Positions 43,009 to 52,995 are shown, counted from the stretch's first letter. The stretch: DNA of 64,000 nucleotides from Pedobacter sp. Bi126 (GCF_918698245.1 NZ_CAKKMS010000002.1:496001-560000), one strand, 5' to 3'. Made by a program: numbers and translations. Notes: generated by a model not told the origin, from the letters alone.

Positions 43009-44433
43009 ATGAAAAGAAGAACATTTATACAAAACACAGGCTTGTTAGGGGCAGGAGTTGTCGCATCGAAATTTTCTTTTGCCGCTAATCTTGCACCAGA
43101 ATTTCCTGTGGTACGTGTAGCTGCCGCAAAACGACACTTTCAAAGTAAAGCTGTAGATGCCGCAATTAAAACTTTCCAGGCAAACGTTAAAAACCCCGAA
43201 TTGGCCTGGCTGTTCGAAAACTGTTTCCCCAATACTTTAGATACTACGGTTTATCATTCAGAAAAAGATGGCAGACCGGATACTTATGTAATTACCGGTG
43301 ATATTGATGCGATGTGGTTGCGCGATAGTTCAGCACAGGTTTGGCCATATCTTCAGTTCGTAAACGAAGATGAAGCACTTAAAAAATTGATAGCTGGCGT
43401 AATTATCCACCAAACAAAATGTGTTTTAAAAGATCCTTATGCAAATGCTTTTTATGGCGATGCCACAAAGGTAGGTGAATGGAAAACCGATAAAACGGCC
43501 ATGCAGCCTGGTGTACACGAGCGTAAATGGGAAATAGATTCTTTATGTTATCCAATCCGCCTGGCTTACCATTACTGGAAAAAAACAGGCGATAAAACAC
43601 CTTTTGATACCAATTGGAAAAAAGGAATTGAAGCTACTTTACAAACATTTAAAGAACAACAGCGAAAAACGGATAAAGGACCATATCATTTTCAACGCGA
43701 AACTACCCAACCTACCGATTCATTACCGATGGCGGGTTATGGTTTTCCGGTAAATCCGGTTGGATTAATCTGTTCGGCATTCCGTCCGAGTGATGATGCT
43801 ACCATTTTCCCATTCCTGGTTCCTTCTAACTTTTTTGCGGTATCGAGCTTAAAGCAGGCAGCAGAAATGATTAAAGCTTTACAGCACGACCAGGCTTTGG
43901 AAAGCGGTTTGTTAAACCTGGCTGATGAAGTGAGTGCAGCGCTACAAAGACACGCTATCGTTAATCATCCAAAATATGGCAAAATTTACGCCTTTGAGGT
44001 AGATGGTTTTGGAAGTTCGTATCTGATGGACGATTCTAATGTGCCAAGCTTGTTGGGCTTACCTTATTTAGGTGCAATGAAAATTGAAGATCCGATCTAT
44101 CAAAACACAAGAAAATTCGCTCTTTCTAAAGACAATCCATATTTCTTTAAAGGTACAGCTGCCGAGGGAATTGGTGGGCCACACGCTGGTCAGGATATGA
44201 TCTGGCCAATGAGTATCACCATGCGTGCCTTAACCTCAAAAGATGATGCCGAGATTAAAGCCTGTATTGAAATGTTACGCAAAACACACGCTGGTAAAGG
44301 TTTTATGCATGAGTCTTTCAATAAAGATAACCCTGCAAACTTTACAAGGGCTTGGTTTGCCTGGTCTAACACTTTGTTTGGTGAGTTACTTTGGAGAACC
44401 TATCATGAAAAACCAGCTTTATTAAAAGCTTAA
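43009..44433 (+). CDS. GH125 exo-alpha-1,6-mannosidase, exported
   Basis: 474 residues. A Tat-like leader (MKRRTFIQNTGLLGAGVVAS) precedes the (alpha/alpha)6 barrel. Family GH125 (formerly DUF1237, metal-independent alpha-mannosidase) is recognised by ITGDIDAMWLRDSSAQVWPY, DGFGSSYLMDDSNVPSLLGL, PYFFKGTAAEGIGGPHAGQD and the terminal FTRAWFAWSNTLFGELL. These enzymes remove alpha-1,6-mannose from N-glycan or yeast mannan fragments. Location with GH92 and GH95 in the next 6 kb supports high-mannose/fucosylated glycan breakdown. Followed by a strong terminator. Confidence 0.93.
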   Translation: MKRRTFIQNTGLLGAGVVASKFSFAANLAPEFPVVRVAAAKRHFQSKAVDAAIKTFQANVKNPELAWLFENCFPNTLDTTVYHSEKDGRPDTYVITGDIDAMWLRDSSAQVWPYLQFVNEDEALKKLIAGVIIHQTKCVLKDPYANAFYGDATKVGEWKTDKTAMQPGVHERKWEIDSLCYPIRLAYHYWKKTGDKTPFDTNWKKGIEATLQTFKEQQRKTDKGPYHFQRETTQPTDSLPMAGYGFPVNPVGLICSAFRPSDDATIFPFLVPSNFFAVSSLKQAAEMIKALQHDQALESGLLNLADEVSAALQRHAIVNHPKYGKIYAFEVDGFGSSYLMDDSNVPSLLGLPYLGAMKIEDPIYQNTRKFALSKDNPYFFKGTAAEGIGGPHAGQDMIWPMSITMRALTSKDDAEIKACIEMLRKTHAGKGFMHESFNKDNPANFTRAWFAWSNTLFGELLWRTYHEKPALLKA

Positions 44434-44441
44434 TATAAACG

Positions 44442-44506
44442 ACCGTATTGATTGTTGTTAATGACTGATTTTGACATCAGTTCTATTCCCAATCAATACG
44501 GTTTTG
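44442..44506 (+). terminator. Terminator after GH125
   Basis: ACCGTATTGATT pairs with AATCAATACGGT across an AT-rich 37-base loop with an inner weak hairpin; TTTTGTTTT follows. Confidence 0.75.
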
Positions 44507-44617
44507 TTTTATCTTTCCATACGTTGTATCAGAAATTGCCAATGTCCATAGTAGAACAATAAGGTATCTTCAACAGTTTTAAAAAAAAATGTTCACGTTG
44601 TACTTAACTTTAACAGA

Positions 44618-44812
44618 ATGACAATAATAAATGATCATTTGCCTACTTCTACACTTTTAGAAATTAAGGTAGGAGAGGTTATAACAGATGGAAAGGGCCA
44701 ATCTGGTACCGTTAAAAGTATTGAAATCAGTGAAACGGATGAGTTTTTAATGTTTCTTTTTCAATTGGAAAAACATCACATTATAGTGAAGAAGCTCAAA
44801 CAGGTGTGCTAA
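44618..44812 (+). CDS. Small hypothetical protein, 64 residues
   Basis: An ATG preceded by a -7-like TAACTTTA opens a 64-codon frame (MTIINDHLPTSTLLEIKVGE ... EFLMFLFQLEKHHIIVKKLK) with normal composition for a soluble beta-alpha protein. It stops exactly where the convergent NTF2-like gene stops (44812/44813). I do not recognise a family. The frame is short enough to occur by chance, but composition and tight packing favour a real gene. Confidence 0.45.
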   Translation: MTIINDHLPTSTLLEIKVGEVITDGKGQSGTVKSIEISETDEFLMFLFQLEKHHIIVKKLKQVC

Positions 44813-45166
44813 TTATAAAATTGGCCTCGGATCGAATATCACCTGGAATGATTTAATCTTTTCGTCTTCCAGTTTGTACCAGCCGCTTGAAAAGATTGTT
44901 TTTTCTCCCATATTGATATCGTACCAAAGACAAACTTCTTCCTGATCTACAAAAACTTTTTTAACATCGTATTTGAATTTCATTTTCTTCATGTCTTCAA
45001 TATAAACATCGGCGCCATTTCTTTCACCCATAACACCTTTAAAAGTCATATCGTCATGCAGTTGTGCTCTGGCCGTTTCAAAGTTTTCGGTGTTTAAGGC
45101 ATTGATAAAGTCAAGTACAACAACTTTAGCATTATGTTCGGTTAATAGTTTATCGGATGTGCTCAT
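44813..45166 (-). CDS. SnoaL/NTF2-like protein (hypothetical)
   Basis: 117 residues. AKVVVLDFINALNTENFETA then RAQLHDDMTFKGVMGERNGA and DEKIKSFQVIFDP gives the helix-plus-cone sheet pattern of SnoaL-like ester isomerase/dehydratase folds. No signal peptide; cytoplasmic. No catalytic Asp/His pair can be assigned with certainty. Convergent with the small ORF at 44618. Enzymes of this fold are diverse and the name does not imply a function. Confidence 0.8.
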   Translation of the reverse strand: MSTSDKLLTEHNAKVVVLDFINALNTENFETARAQLHDDMTFKGVMGERNGADVYIEDMKKMKFKYDVKKVFVDQEEVCLWYDINMGEKTIFSSGWYKLEDEKIKSFQVIFDPRPIL

Positions 45167-45219
45167 AAAAAAAATATTTACTATTAAACGAAAATTAGAA
45201 GAGAAATGTTTGGAAGTGA

Positions 45220-45308
45220 ATAATTGAATGAGTGAATGACGGAAGGGTTAAACAGGTTACTCCAACATTCAATCATTCAAAACTCAATCATTCAATAATT
45301 CTCTCATT
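45220..45308. repeat. Dispersed 'aatcattcaa' repeat, family B
   Basis: AATTGAATGAGTGAATGACG on the left; CATTCAATCATTCAAAACTC and AATCATTCAATAATT on the right. The right block is nearly the same as in 33775-33805. Confidence 0.7.
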
Positions 45309-45312
45309 TGCT

Positions 45313-47580
45313 TTAGCCTTCAAAACTATATACTTTCCCCACCTGTGTTTTAAAACTGTATTTAAAGTCATTTCCGGATTTTTCTTCATTGGTGCCTTTA
45401 AGCTTAGGTTTTAACGCATTAGGAGATCTCACCATACAATCTTCGCCTGATAACGATTTGACCGACAGCTTTATAACTTTACCATCTTTCCATTGCAGAT
45501 CGGTAATTTCGAAGTTACCTCTTGCTCTTAAACCCTGAACACTTCCTGTTGACCACTGATCGGGCAGGGCAGGTAAAAATTGCAATTCACCAGCCTGGCT
45601 TTGTAAAAGCATTTCTGAAACGCCGGCAGTGTAACCAAAATTTCCATCAATCTGGAAGGGCGGATGTGCACAGAAAAGATTCGAATAAATCCCGCCACCT
45701 TTGTTGTAATCGGTACCTGAGCCACCTACTGGCGTAATGAAGTTCTGTAATATTTTGTATGCATGATTTCCATCCTGTAGTCTGGCCCAAAAGTTGATTT
45801 TCCAGGCCATAGACCATCCTGTCGATTCGTCGCCACGGGCCGTTAAAGTTACCCTTGCAGCTTTGGCCAGTTCTGGTGTTTTAATGGTGCTGATTTCTCT
45901 CCCTGGATACAGGCCAAAAAGATGAGAAATGTGTCTATGTTGATCTTTTGGATCATCACGGTCGGTTTCCCATTCCTGTAATTGGCCCCATTTGCCAATT
46001 TTTGGTTTTAATAAATGTGCTTTAAGGTCTGCAATGTGTTTTTTGTAATCACTATCAATGCCTAAAATTTCGGCAGCTTCTATATAATTGGTGAATAAAT
46101 CGTACACAATTTGCTGATCGTGGGTTACGCCATCTTCAGTTGGCCCATGTTCTGGCGACCAGCCCAATGGCGATACCAAAGTACCATCTGGTCTTCTTTT
46201 CAAGTGGTCATCCCAAAACTCCGATATTTCTTTGATAATCGGGTAAGCAAAATTCTTTAGATAATCCTTGTCTTTTGTAAAAGCGTAATGCTCCCACAGT
46301 GCTTGTGCATACCACGCGCTACCGGGCGTGTTCCATAAAAAACTCATTCCGCCAAAAATATTATTTTCTGTTTTTACGGTCCAGCCGCGGGTATTCGGAT
46401 ATTGTTTGCGTGTGGCTATAGCACTCACTTCCCGCATGCTGTTAATATAATCCAGGTATGGGAGCTGACATTCAGAAAGATTGGTCGGCTCAGCCAGCCA
46501 ATAATTCATCTGGATATTGATGTTAGAATGATAATCGCTGCCCCAAGGTGGAGTATTGCTTTCGTTCCAAAGACCTTGCAGGTTGGCCGGTAAACCGCCC
46601 TGTCTTGATGAACTGATCAAAAGGTATCTTCCGTATTGAAAAATTAATGCTTCTAAGGCTGGATCAGGAGTCTTTTTATAATTGATTAGCCTTTGATAAG
46701 TTGGTAAACTGTTGTTTTTAATGTCATGCTCACCTAAATTAATAGCCAGACGGTTAAATAATTGCTGGTAATCCTGAACGTGTGCTTTTAAAAGACTTGA
46801 GTATGATTTTGTAGCTGCTTGTTTTAGAATACGGTCTATCTTGGAAGCAGGTTCTTCGCCTTTCCAATTCTGACTACGTTTGTTGCTATAATTAGTAGCA
46901 GCGGTAAAGAGGATGGTTATGGCATCGGCATTTTCGATTTTTAATCCTTCTCCGTCATCATTTTTAACTGAATGGCTGCTGCCGTTTTCGATTTTAATCA
47001 AAGCATTTGCCTGATAAGGCATTCCATTTGATAATTTGCCTACAAATCGGATGGTATTTCCACGAACAGCTATGACACCCTGATGTGCGTTTTTAAGCCT
47101 AACCGTTCCTGAGTATGATTTTTTTTGATCAGAAGTTAACCTTAAAACCATTACTTTATCCGGAAAGCTGCAGAAATATTCACGTTTATAACTGGTTCCA
47201 TTTTGAGTGTAACTGATGGAGTGAACTGCATCAGCTAGATTTAATTTCCGTGTATAATTGCTGAAATTTTGTTCTTTATTGTCGAAATCAATAAATATAT
47301 CTCCAAAAGCCTGGTACATACCGCGATCATTTTCATCTCCGGTCCAGAGTGTATTATCATTAAACTGAATATGTTCCTGATTTACATCACCGAAAATCAT
47401 ACCACCAATGCGACCGTTACCAATGGGGTAGGCTTCGGTCATCCAGGTCTTTGCAGGTTTATCGTCCCAAAGCAATAAAGATGGTTTTTCTTTCTGTTGA
47501 GCGAAAACTGGCGTGAAAAAACTAAAGGCTAAAAATGAGAGTAGCGTGCAGAGAATAGCTTGCTTGCAATTAAAAAACAT
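45313..47580 (-). CDS. GH95 alpha-L-fucosidase, exported
   Basis: 755 residues. Signal peptide ([20 protein letters not shown]). The N-terminal beta-domain has [20 protein letters not shown] and [17 protein letters not shown]; the catalytic (alpha/alpha)6 domain has [40 protein letters not shown] (the two Asn that hold the water) and [11 protein letters not shown] (catalytic acid Glu), then [19 protein letters not shown]95 cuts terminal alpha-1,2-linked L-fucose (some act on L-galactose) by inversion. The fucose catabolic genes at 55-59 kb support fucose as product. Periplasmic or cell-surface. Confidence 0.94.
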   Translation of the reverse strand: MFFNCKQAILCTLLSFLAFSFFTPVFAQQKEKPSLLLWDDKPAKTWMTEAYPIGNGRIGGMIFGDVNQEHIQFNDNTLWTGDENDRGMYQAFGDIFIDFDNKEQNFSNYTRKLNLADAVHSISYTQNGTSYKREYFCSFPDKVMVLRLTSDQKKSYSGTVRLKNAHQGVIAVRGNTIRFVGKLSNGMPYQANALIKIENGSSHSVKNDDGEGLKIENADAITILFTAATNYSNKRSQNWKGEEPASKIDRILKQAATKSYSSLLKAHVQDYQQLFNRLAINLGEHDIKNNSLPTYQRLINYKKTPDPALEALIFQYGRYLLISSSRQGGLPANLQGLWNESNTPPWGSDYHSNINIQMNYWLAEPTNLSECQLPYLDYINSMREVSAIATRKQYPNTRGWTVKTENNIFGGMSFLWNTPGSAWYAQALWEHYAFTKDKDYLKNFAYPIIKEISEFWDDHLKRRPDGTLVSPLGWSPEHGPTEDGVTHDQQIVYDLFTNYIEAAEILGIDSDYKKHIADLKAHLLKPKIGKWGQLQEWETDRDDPKDQHRHISHLFGLYPGREISTIKTPELAKAARVTLTARGDESTGWSMAWKINFWARLQDGNHAYKILQNFITPVGGSGTDYNKGGGIYSNLFCAHPPFQIDGNFGYTAGVSEMLLQSQAGELQFLPALPDQWSTGSVQGLRARGNFEITDLQWKDGKVIKLSVKSLSGEDCMVRSPNALKPKLKGTNEEKSGNDFKYSFKTQVGKVYSFEG

Positions 47581-47766
47581 GTAGGTTATTTGATTAGTGT
47601 GTAATCAAATATATAGATAATCAAACGATTGTGCTGCCCGCTAAGTAGATGAATACATGTCGATTATTGGCATACTATTCAGTTATTTAAGCATCCGATA
47701 ATTGGCACAACAAAATTTTACTTGGTAACTATTATGATATTTTAGATCGGATTTTAATAGATTTTA

Positions 47767-47774
47767 TATATTTG
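47767..47774 (+). promoter_or_regulatory. -7 promoter box of GH92 gene
   Basis: TATATTTG matches TAnnTTTG, 30 bases before the ATG at 47804. Confidence 0.5.
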
Positions 47775-47803
47775 AAGCAACACACTAAAACGTTTTATGT
47801 AAA

Positions 47804-49957
47804 ATGAAATCGCTAACCAAATTGCTAACCTTAATCTTGTTTTTGAACCTTGCGAGCATATATACCGCTCAAAGTCAATCGAAAACATCTTTTACCAAGT
47901 ATGTAAACACTTTTATCGGTACAGCACCCTTAACCGACCCTAAAATTTTAGGTTATGAGCTGCCGCAGGGTTGGCGATCGTGGGCGGGTTTAACTTTTCC
48001 AGGTAGCTCATTGCCTAATGCAATGGTACAGTTAAGTCCGATTACCGAATTTGGATCTGGAGCAGGCTACGAATATGAAGATGATACTATTTATGGCTTT
48101 GCACACACCAATAAAGGGCACTGGAACCTGTGCAATATTCCAATTCTACCATTATCTAATGCTAACGGTAGGTTTGGATCTAAATTTTCGCACAAAAATG
48201 AAAGTTCGGCACCAGGTTTTTACCAGGTTTATCTTGAAGACCATAAGGTAAATGTAAAACTTACTTCAACTTTGAGGTGTGGATTTCATCAATATGACTA
48301 TAAGAATCCTACTAACAGACAGATTCTTTTCGACATGGGAAAGGCCAATAGCAGGGTTTCTACATGGAACATTGAGCAAGTTGGTACTTCTGCTGTACAG
48401 GGCTTCCAAGGTGGCGAAAATGTATATTTCTATGCAACGGTAAATGCCAAGATCGAAAAACTTGACCAGACAGATGTAGGTAAACGCTCAGGCTATGCGA
48501 TTATACACTTGGCAGATGGCAGTACAGCACCTGTGGAACTTAAAATCGGCTTATCGTTTGTAAGTACGGCTAATGCCAAAGAAAACCTGGAACAAGAAAT
48601 TGGTAACAAGACTTTTCCGGAGATCCGTAATGAAGCTACAGCAAAATGGGAAACGCTTTTATCTACCATACAAGTAAAAGGTGGTACCGAAAAACAGAAG
48701 CAAATGTTATATTCTTGTTTGTACCGGTCTTTTTTATGGCCAGCTTTACGGAGTGATATAAACGGGGAGTTTAAAGATGCTAAGCATAACGTAGTAAAAG
48801 GTAATTTCAACTATTATACCGAACCTTCTCTTTGGGATACTTATCGCAACAAGGATGTACTGCTGGGTTTAATTACGCCTAAGGTTACCCTGGATGTAAT
48901 TAAATCGATGAAAGAGGTTGGCGATAAAACCGGTTTCATTCCGACGTTTTTTCATGGCGACCATGGTGCATCTTCTATTGCTGGCGCTTATTTGAGGGGA
49001 ATAGATGATTTCGATATCAAGGGTACTTATCAAATTTTATTACGAAATGCCAATGTAGATGGTGGTGCCCGTCCATTTGTGAAAGAATATATAGAGAAGG
49101 GTTATATCTCGGATCCCGATGTTAAAAATCCACATGTAGAAACCAAAGCCAAGGCAGGCGTTTCTAAAACACTGGAGTACGCTTACGATGATTACTCGCT
49201 GGCCCAGATCGCTAAAAAACTGGGCGATAGCAGCAATTACCGCACCTTGATGGCGAGATCGAAAAACTATAAAAATATGTTCGATCCGGGTACACGTTTT
49301 ATGAGGGGCAGATTAGAGAATGGCGATTGGATCAAACCTTTTAATCCACAATACCCTTATTACGAATATATGTATAGGGAAGCCAACGCCTGGCAGGTTT
49401 CATTTTATGCGCCTCATGATATGACAGGTTTAATCGAACTGTATGGGGGTGCAAAAGGCTTCGAATCTAAATTAGATTCCCTGTTCACTGTGCCTTGGAA
49501 CCCGAAATATATCGCACGAAATGTAGAAACCATGATTGGTCAATACTGCCAGGGAAATCAGCCCGATCATGAAGCGCCTTTTGCTTATACGTTTATCGGG
49601 AAACCAGAGAAATCGCAAAAAATAATCGACAAAATTTTAAATGAGCTGTATGGTATAGGGAGCGATGGTTTGGCGCTTTCGGGAATGGATGATGCCGGTG
49701 AAATGTCTGCCTGGTATGTATTCAGTTCTTTAGGTTTGTATCCATTCTCCGCAACAGATGCCGAATATTTGGTTACTGCCCCACTTTTTGATGAGGTTAA
49801 ATGGAAAACCAGTACAGGGAAATTGTTAACGATAACTAAACCTGGGAAGGGAAGGGGTATCACCAATATTAAAGTTAACGGGAAAGCAAATAACGGATAT
49901 TTCATCTCCCACGATCTGTTTAAAAACGGCGGTAAGGTAGAAATTGGTACTAAATAA
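47804..49957 (+). CDS. GH92 alpha-mannosidase, exported
   Basis: 717 residues. Signal peptide (LLTLILFLNLASIYTAQSQS). GH92 signatures: VNTFIGTAPLTDP at the mature start, PGSSLPNAMVQLSPITEFGS, YGFAHTNKGHWNLCNIPILP, GFIPTFFHGDHGASSIAGAY, YCQGNQPDHEAPFAYTF and LSGMDDAGEMSAWYVFSSLG. The last is usually GNDDxGQMSAW, so the Asn before DD is Met here and Gln is Glu, hinting at an altered specificity. The family uses calcium and cleaves alpha-1,2, -1,3, -1,4 or -1,6 mannose by inversion. Divergent from the GH95 gene. Confidence 0.93.
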   Translation: MKSLTKLLTLILFLNLASIYTAQSQSKTSFTKYVNTFIGTAPLTDPKILGYELPQGWRSWAGLTFPGSSLPNAMVQLSPITEFGSGAGYEYEDDTIYGFAHTNKGHWNLCNIPILPLSNANGRFGSKFSHKNESSAPGFYQVYLEDHKVNVKLTSTLRCGFHQYDYKNPTNRQILFDMGKANSRVSTWNIEQVGTSAVQGFQGGENVYFYATVNAKIEKLDQTDVGKRSGYAIIHLADGSTAPVELKIGLSFVSTANAKENLEQEIGNKTFPEIRNEATAKWETLLSTIQVKGGTEKQKQMLYSCLYRSFLWPALRSDINGEFKDAKHNVVKGNFNYYTEPSLWDTYRNKDVLLGLITPKVTLDVIKSMKEVGDKTGFIPTFFHGDHGASSIAGAYLRGIDDFDIKGTYQILLRNANVDGGARPFVKEYIEKGYISDPDVKNPHVETKAKAGVSKTLEYAYDDYSLAQIAKKLGDSSNYRTLMARSKNYKNMFDPGTRFMRGRLENGDWIKPFNPQYPYYEYMYREANAWQVSFYAPHDMTGLIELYGGAKGFESKLDSLFTVPWNPKYIARNVETMIGQYCQGNQPDHEAPFAYTFIGKPEKSQKIIDKILNELYGIGSDGLALSGMDDAGEMSAWYVFSSLGLYPFSATDAEYLVTAPLFDEVKWKTSTGKLLTITKPGKGRGITNIKVNGKANNGYFISHDLFKNGGKVEIGTK

Positions 49958-50331
49958 GTTCAAAACTTAATTCCACGTTTGTAAAAAAACAAGATTCCGT
50001 TTGCCCGTTAATTTGATGATCCATTCCAAACAGCCATAATTTTAGTATATTAGGATAACCAAAAGAGATGTATCCCAAATCAATCCATCTGATTAAAAAC
50101 CCCAAAAAAAATATTCTAAAGTCCACCTTTATGCCACCTTTACCCCACGTTTAGGCCACCTTCCGGCTAGGCCTGCTGGGTACTTGCTTGCATAATGCTT
50201 CGCACTTGCTTTGGTTGAGTTATGGTCCTGGTGTAGATCAGGTAGATCAAAGATTTACGTCACTTTAGGTCAGGGTGTTAACAATCGCTAAATAAAAGGT
50301 AAAGAGAAAGTCGTCCTAAGGTATCGTTGGT

Positions 50332-50469
50332 CTATACTTGTGTCGGAGCAGCCTGGGCAAAGGGGCAATAAACGGCTTTGGGATTATTCAAATTATTGAG
50401 GTATTTGATGATCCTCCCGTCATTATCCCGAATACTTCTGTATTCGGTTTTATCAGTTGCCTGCTGTAT
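50332..50469 (-). pseudogene. Possible C-terminal gene fragment in a gene-free gap
   Basis: The minus strand has 45 open codons ending in a stop (TDKTEYRSIRDNDGRIIKYL ... NPKAVYCPFAQAAPTQV) with protein-like composition, but no start and a stop just upstream. Family not recognised. It contains a perfect hairpin, CCGAATAC-TTCT-GTATTCGG (50428-50447), followed by TTTTA on the plus strand, which may instead be the true feature. The rest of the gap 49958-50573 shows CCACCTTT words near 50118-50163 and nothing coding. Confidence 0.25.
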
Positions 50470-50573
50470 CTATTAACCCGATCGCGAGCAGCATTGTTTT
50501 TTACAATGTAATGTATTAAAGGCTAGCCCTTTCTTAATATCGAATTGGGACTGCGGTATAATGCTTTTGAATG

Positions 50574-50927
50574 CTACTTTATTTTTTCTCGGTGGTTTAA
50601 TCCCCAATCAACCAATGTTTCGGTGACCGGGAAAACACTTAGCCCATATTCTGTCATTGCATAATTCACGGTAATAGGCCTGGTTTCCATAACCGTTCGG
50701 GTAACGAGGAGGTTTATTTCAAGTTCCCTCAACTCTTTGGAAAGCATTTTTGCAGATATACCCTCAACCTCACGCTGGATCTTCTTAAATGTGTTTTTTT
50801 CATCCATATGATTGTTAAGATATCGCATAATCCGTAGCTTCCACTTGCCGCCAAGTATTTCCAGGCTATCCCGGATAGCCGCCAGCTCCTGCTCGCAGGT
50901 CGCTTCCCGTTTGATTGGTGTTTCCAT
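50574..50927 (-). CDS. HxlR-family transcriptional regulator
   Basis: 117 residues. The early Cys10 (ATCEQELAAIRDSLEILGGK) precedes WKLRIMRYLNNH, then the recognition region ISAKMLSKELRELEINLLVT and wing TRPITVNYAMTEYGLS. Complete for HxlR. It is divergent from the PhzF-like gene, with 88 bases between start codons. GTTAAC and GGTAACC words in that gap also occur in the other HxlR divergon (1843-1966). A thiol-based sensor is possible but unproven. Confidence 0.93.
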   Translation of the reverse strand: METPIKREATCEQELAAIRDSLEILGGKWKLRIMRYLNNHMDEKNTFKKIQREVEGISAKMLSKELRELEINLLVTRTVMETRPITVNYAMTEYGLSVFPVTETLVDWGLNHREKIK

Positions 50928-50996
50928 ATTTGATAGTTAACAGAAGGTAACCAGTAACCATTAGTTAACCGATAACAAACTTAAAGTTTTGTGTGT

Positions 50997-51004
50997 TAAT
51001 TTTG
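50997..51004 (+). promoter_or_regulatory. -7 promoter box of PhzF-like gene, next to HxlR-type repeats
   Basis: TAATTTTG matches TAnnTTTG, 12 bases before the ATG at 51016, so the transcript would have almost no leader. Just left, 50935-50975 carries repeated GTTAAC/GTAACC words that could be the HxlR operator over the promoter. Confidence 0.45.
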
Positions 51005-51015
51005 AAATCATAACA

Positions 51016-51915
51016 ATGAAAACAATGAAAAAGAAAGTTGACTATTACGTATTGGATGTTTTTACGGATCAAAAATTTAAGGGAAATCAGTTGTCTGTAG
51101 TTTATACTGAAGAACAATTGGAATTGGAACAATATTATGACATCGCCAGGGAGTTTGGATATTCAGAAACTTCTTTTGTAAATTATTCGGCAGCTGAAAA
51201 AGTGTTTAGCGTAAGGTCATTTACGCCAGCGAATTTTGAGATTACCGGAGCTGGACATAATCTTTTGGGTGCAGTATGCTTGGCTATCTTAAAAAAATGG
51301 GATATTTTCCGCGAACAAAATGGACAGACTTGGGTGTTAATGGCGGGTGAAAAGATCCCCCTTAAGATCACTGAGAAGGATGGAATTCCTTACGTTGGCA
51401 TGAAACAGAGGCCTGCTGAAATCATGGTAACGGTACCTGCCAGCGTAATTGCCGAAGCCATTGGACTAAGTGCTGAAGATCTTACCCTCAACGATTGGAA
51501 TATCAATATTGTAAAAACAGAAGTGGGACACCTGATGGTTCCCATAAAGAATTCGGAATTCTTAAGCAAAGCAGTATTAAATAAAAGCCTTTTGAAAGAA
51601 GCTTCCTCCAAATTCGGATTTGAAGGTTGCTATCTTTTTACTACTGAACATGGCAAAAGTGAATTTCTTGCAGAAACACGTTTTTTTAACCCCAGTATTG
51701 GTATTGATGAAGATCCTGCTACCGGAACTGCAGCGGGGCCTATAACCGGTTACCTTGAGAATCTTGGATATGTAGAAAGAAACCAAAGTTATCGCATCTT
51801 ACAAGGAGCTCATGTTAGGAGGCCCTCTGTTATTGAGACAGAAGTAGTGGACGATGGAATTTGGATAAGCGGATCTTCTATAATCGTAATGGAAGGCGTA
51901 ATGTATATAGACTGA
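51016..51915 (+). CDS. PhzF-family protein (isomerase fold)
   Basis: 299 residues from ATG 51016; an in-frame TTG at 50989 precedes the promoter box and is rejected. PhzF signatures: YVLDVFTDQKFKGNQLSVVY at the start, FGYSETSFVNYSAAEKVFSV with the catalytic Glu, SFTPANFEITGAGHNLLGAV, and FNPSIGIDEDPATGTAAGPI in the second half. The fold is that of diaminopimelate epimerase; PhzF itself isomerises a phenazine precursor, but most family members have unknown roles. No phenazine genes are nearby. A divergent HxlR regulator suggests response to a small reactive compound. Confidence 0.9.
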   Translation: MKTMKKKVDYYVLDVFTDQKFKGNQLSVVYTEEQLELEQYYDIAREFGYSETSFVNYSAAEKVFSVRSFTPANFEITGAGHNLLGAVCLAILKKWDIFREQNGQTWVLMAGEKIPLKITEKDGIPYVGMKQRPAEIMVTVPASVIAEAIGLSAEDLTLNDWNINIVKTEVGHLMVPIKNSEFLSKAVLNKSLLKEASSKFGFEGCYLFTTEHGKSEFLAETRFFNPSIGIDEDPATGTAAGPITGYLENLGYVERNQSYRILQGAHVRRPSVIETEVVDDGIWISGSSIIVMEGVMYID

Positions 51916-52005
51916 TTCGGAACCGGGGAGTTTTTCGGCACTGATTTTCCTCTAAGTTTTATAGATTACAAATTTTCGGAAAAAAAATAAGAATAAAAAC
52001 AAAAA

Positions 52006-52027
52006 AACCTCACATTTCTGTGAGGTT
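52006..52027 (-). terminator. Terminator of tRNA-Lys
   Basis: AACCTCACA and TGTGAGGTT form the stem with a 4-base loop; on the minus strand seven Ts follow. It lies 5 bases beyond the tRNA 3' end. Confidence 0.85.
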
Positions 52028-52032
52028 TTCTG

Positions 52033-52105
52033 TGATCCCGCTGGGATTCGAACCCAGGACCACTACATTAAAAGTGTAATGCTCTACCAGCTGAGCTACG
52101 GAATC
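52033..52105 (-). tRNA. tRNA-Lys (anticodon TTT)
   Basis: 73 bases on the minus strand: GATTCCG/CGGGATC acceptor stem (one T-G pair), discriminator A, D-arm GTAGCTCAGCTGGTAGAGC, anticodon loop CTTTTAA, T-arm CTGGGTTCGAATCCCAG. CCA is not encoded. A solitary tRNA between the PhzF gene and the Nudix regulator. Confidence 0.96.
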
Positions 52106-52296
52106 ATTTCCTTTTGTTTAAGGAGGTGCAAATATAGGGATTTATCCTTTTCTTGCAAACATTTTTTGAAAATGTTTTTATTGTTTTTTAGTTCATGTAA
52201 AATTGGCGCTTCTAACTGGTTGATTTTAAATTTTGTAAGCCCAAAAACAATTGTAAAATTTATTTTTAAATAGGTAACATTTTTTCAAATCATTGC

Positions 52297-52995
52297 CTAT
52301 TCACTCGCTTTTGGGATAAAATTGAGAAAAGACTGAAACTGTGCCTTGTGTTTGTTTTTATCCAGTTTAAAATAAAAGGCCCCACGGCGCGAACTAGATT
52401 TGTCCTTGTCGGCTTGTTTAATTAACAATCCGCTGGCTGTAATCTTACGGATAAAGTTTCGGTTATCTATCGGCGAATCGTAAACCTGCTCATATAAAGC
52501 TTGCAATTGCGGTATGGTAAACCGTTTTGGTAAAAGCTCAAATAAAATAGGATGGAGGGCTGCCTGATAACGGATTTTATCCATAGCGGCCTTAACCATC
52601 ATATCGTGGTCGAAAATTAATTCGGGAACTTCTTTTAGCTTAAACCACTCGGCATGGTACTGGTCATTGATCTGTTTACTGTATTTATTAATATCGATCA
52701 GCGCAAAGTAAACTACCGAAACCGTACGTTCGATAGGATCCCGATCAGGACTACCATAAGCATGAAGTTGCTCCAGGTAAACATCGTGTAATCCTGTTAA
52801 TTCCAATAAAATCCTTTTGGCGGCACCATCAAGATCTTCATGTTCACCGATAAAACCACCCATTAAACTCCATTTATCTTTTACAGGTTCTATTGCTCTT
52901 TTTATTACCAAAAGCTTTAGCTGATCGCCGTCATAACCAAAAATAATGCAGTCTACTGCAACAAGAACAGGTTTTTGATTTAAATATTTTCCCAT
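52297..52995 (-). CDS. Nudix-domain transcriptional regulator (NrtR/AraR-like)
   Basis: 232 residues. N-terminal Nudix fold with box GGFIGEHEDLDGAAKRILLE and LTGL. Against Gx5Ex7REUxEExGU, the RE Glu is Ile62 and the second Glu of EE is Leu66, so metal-dependent hydrolysis is unlikely. The C-terminal ~80 residues (FTIPQLQALYEQVYDSPIDN and NFIRKITASGLLIKQ) form the winged helix seen in NrtR and Bacteroides AraR. In Bacteroidota this architecture serves sugar-responsive repressors. It is translationally close to a HAD gene (TAA-C-ATG) and precedes galM and the fucose genes, so a sugar ligand is likely. Confidence 0.9.
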   Translation of the reverse strand: MGKYLNQKPVLVAVDCIIFGYDGDQLKLLVIKRAIEPVKDKWSLMGGFIGEHEDLDGAAKRILLELTGLHDVYLEQLHAYGSPDRDPIERTVSVVYFALIDINKYSKQINDQYHAEWFKLKEVPELIFDHDMMVKAAMDKIRYQAALHPILFELLPKRFTIPQLQALYEQVYDSPIDNRNFIRKITASGLLIKQADKDKSSSRRGAFYFKLDKNKHKAQFQSFLNFIPKASE

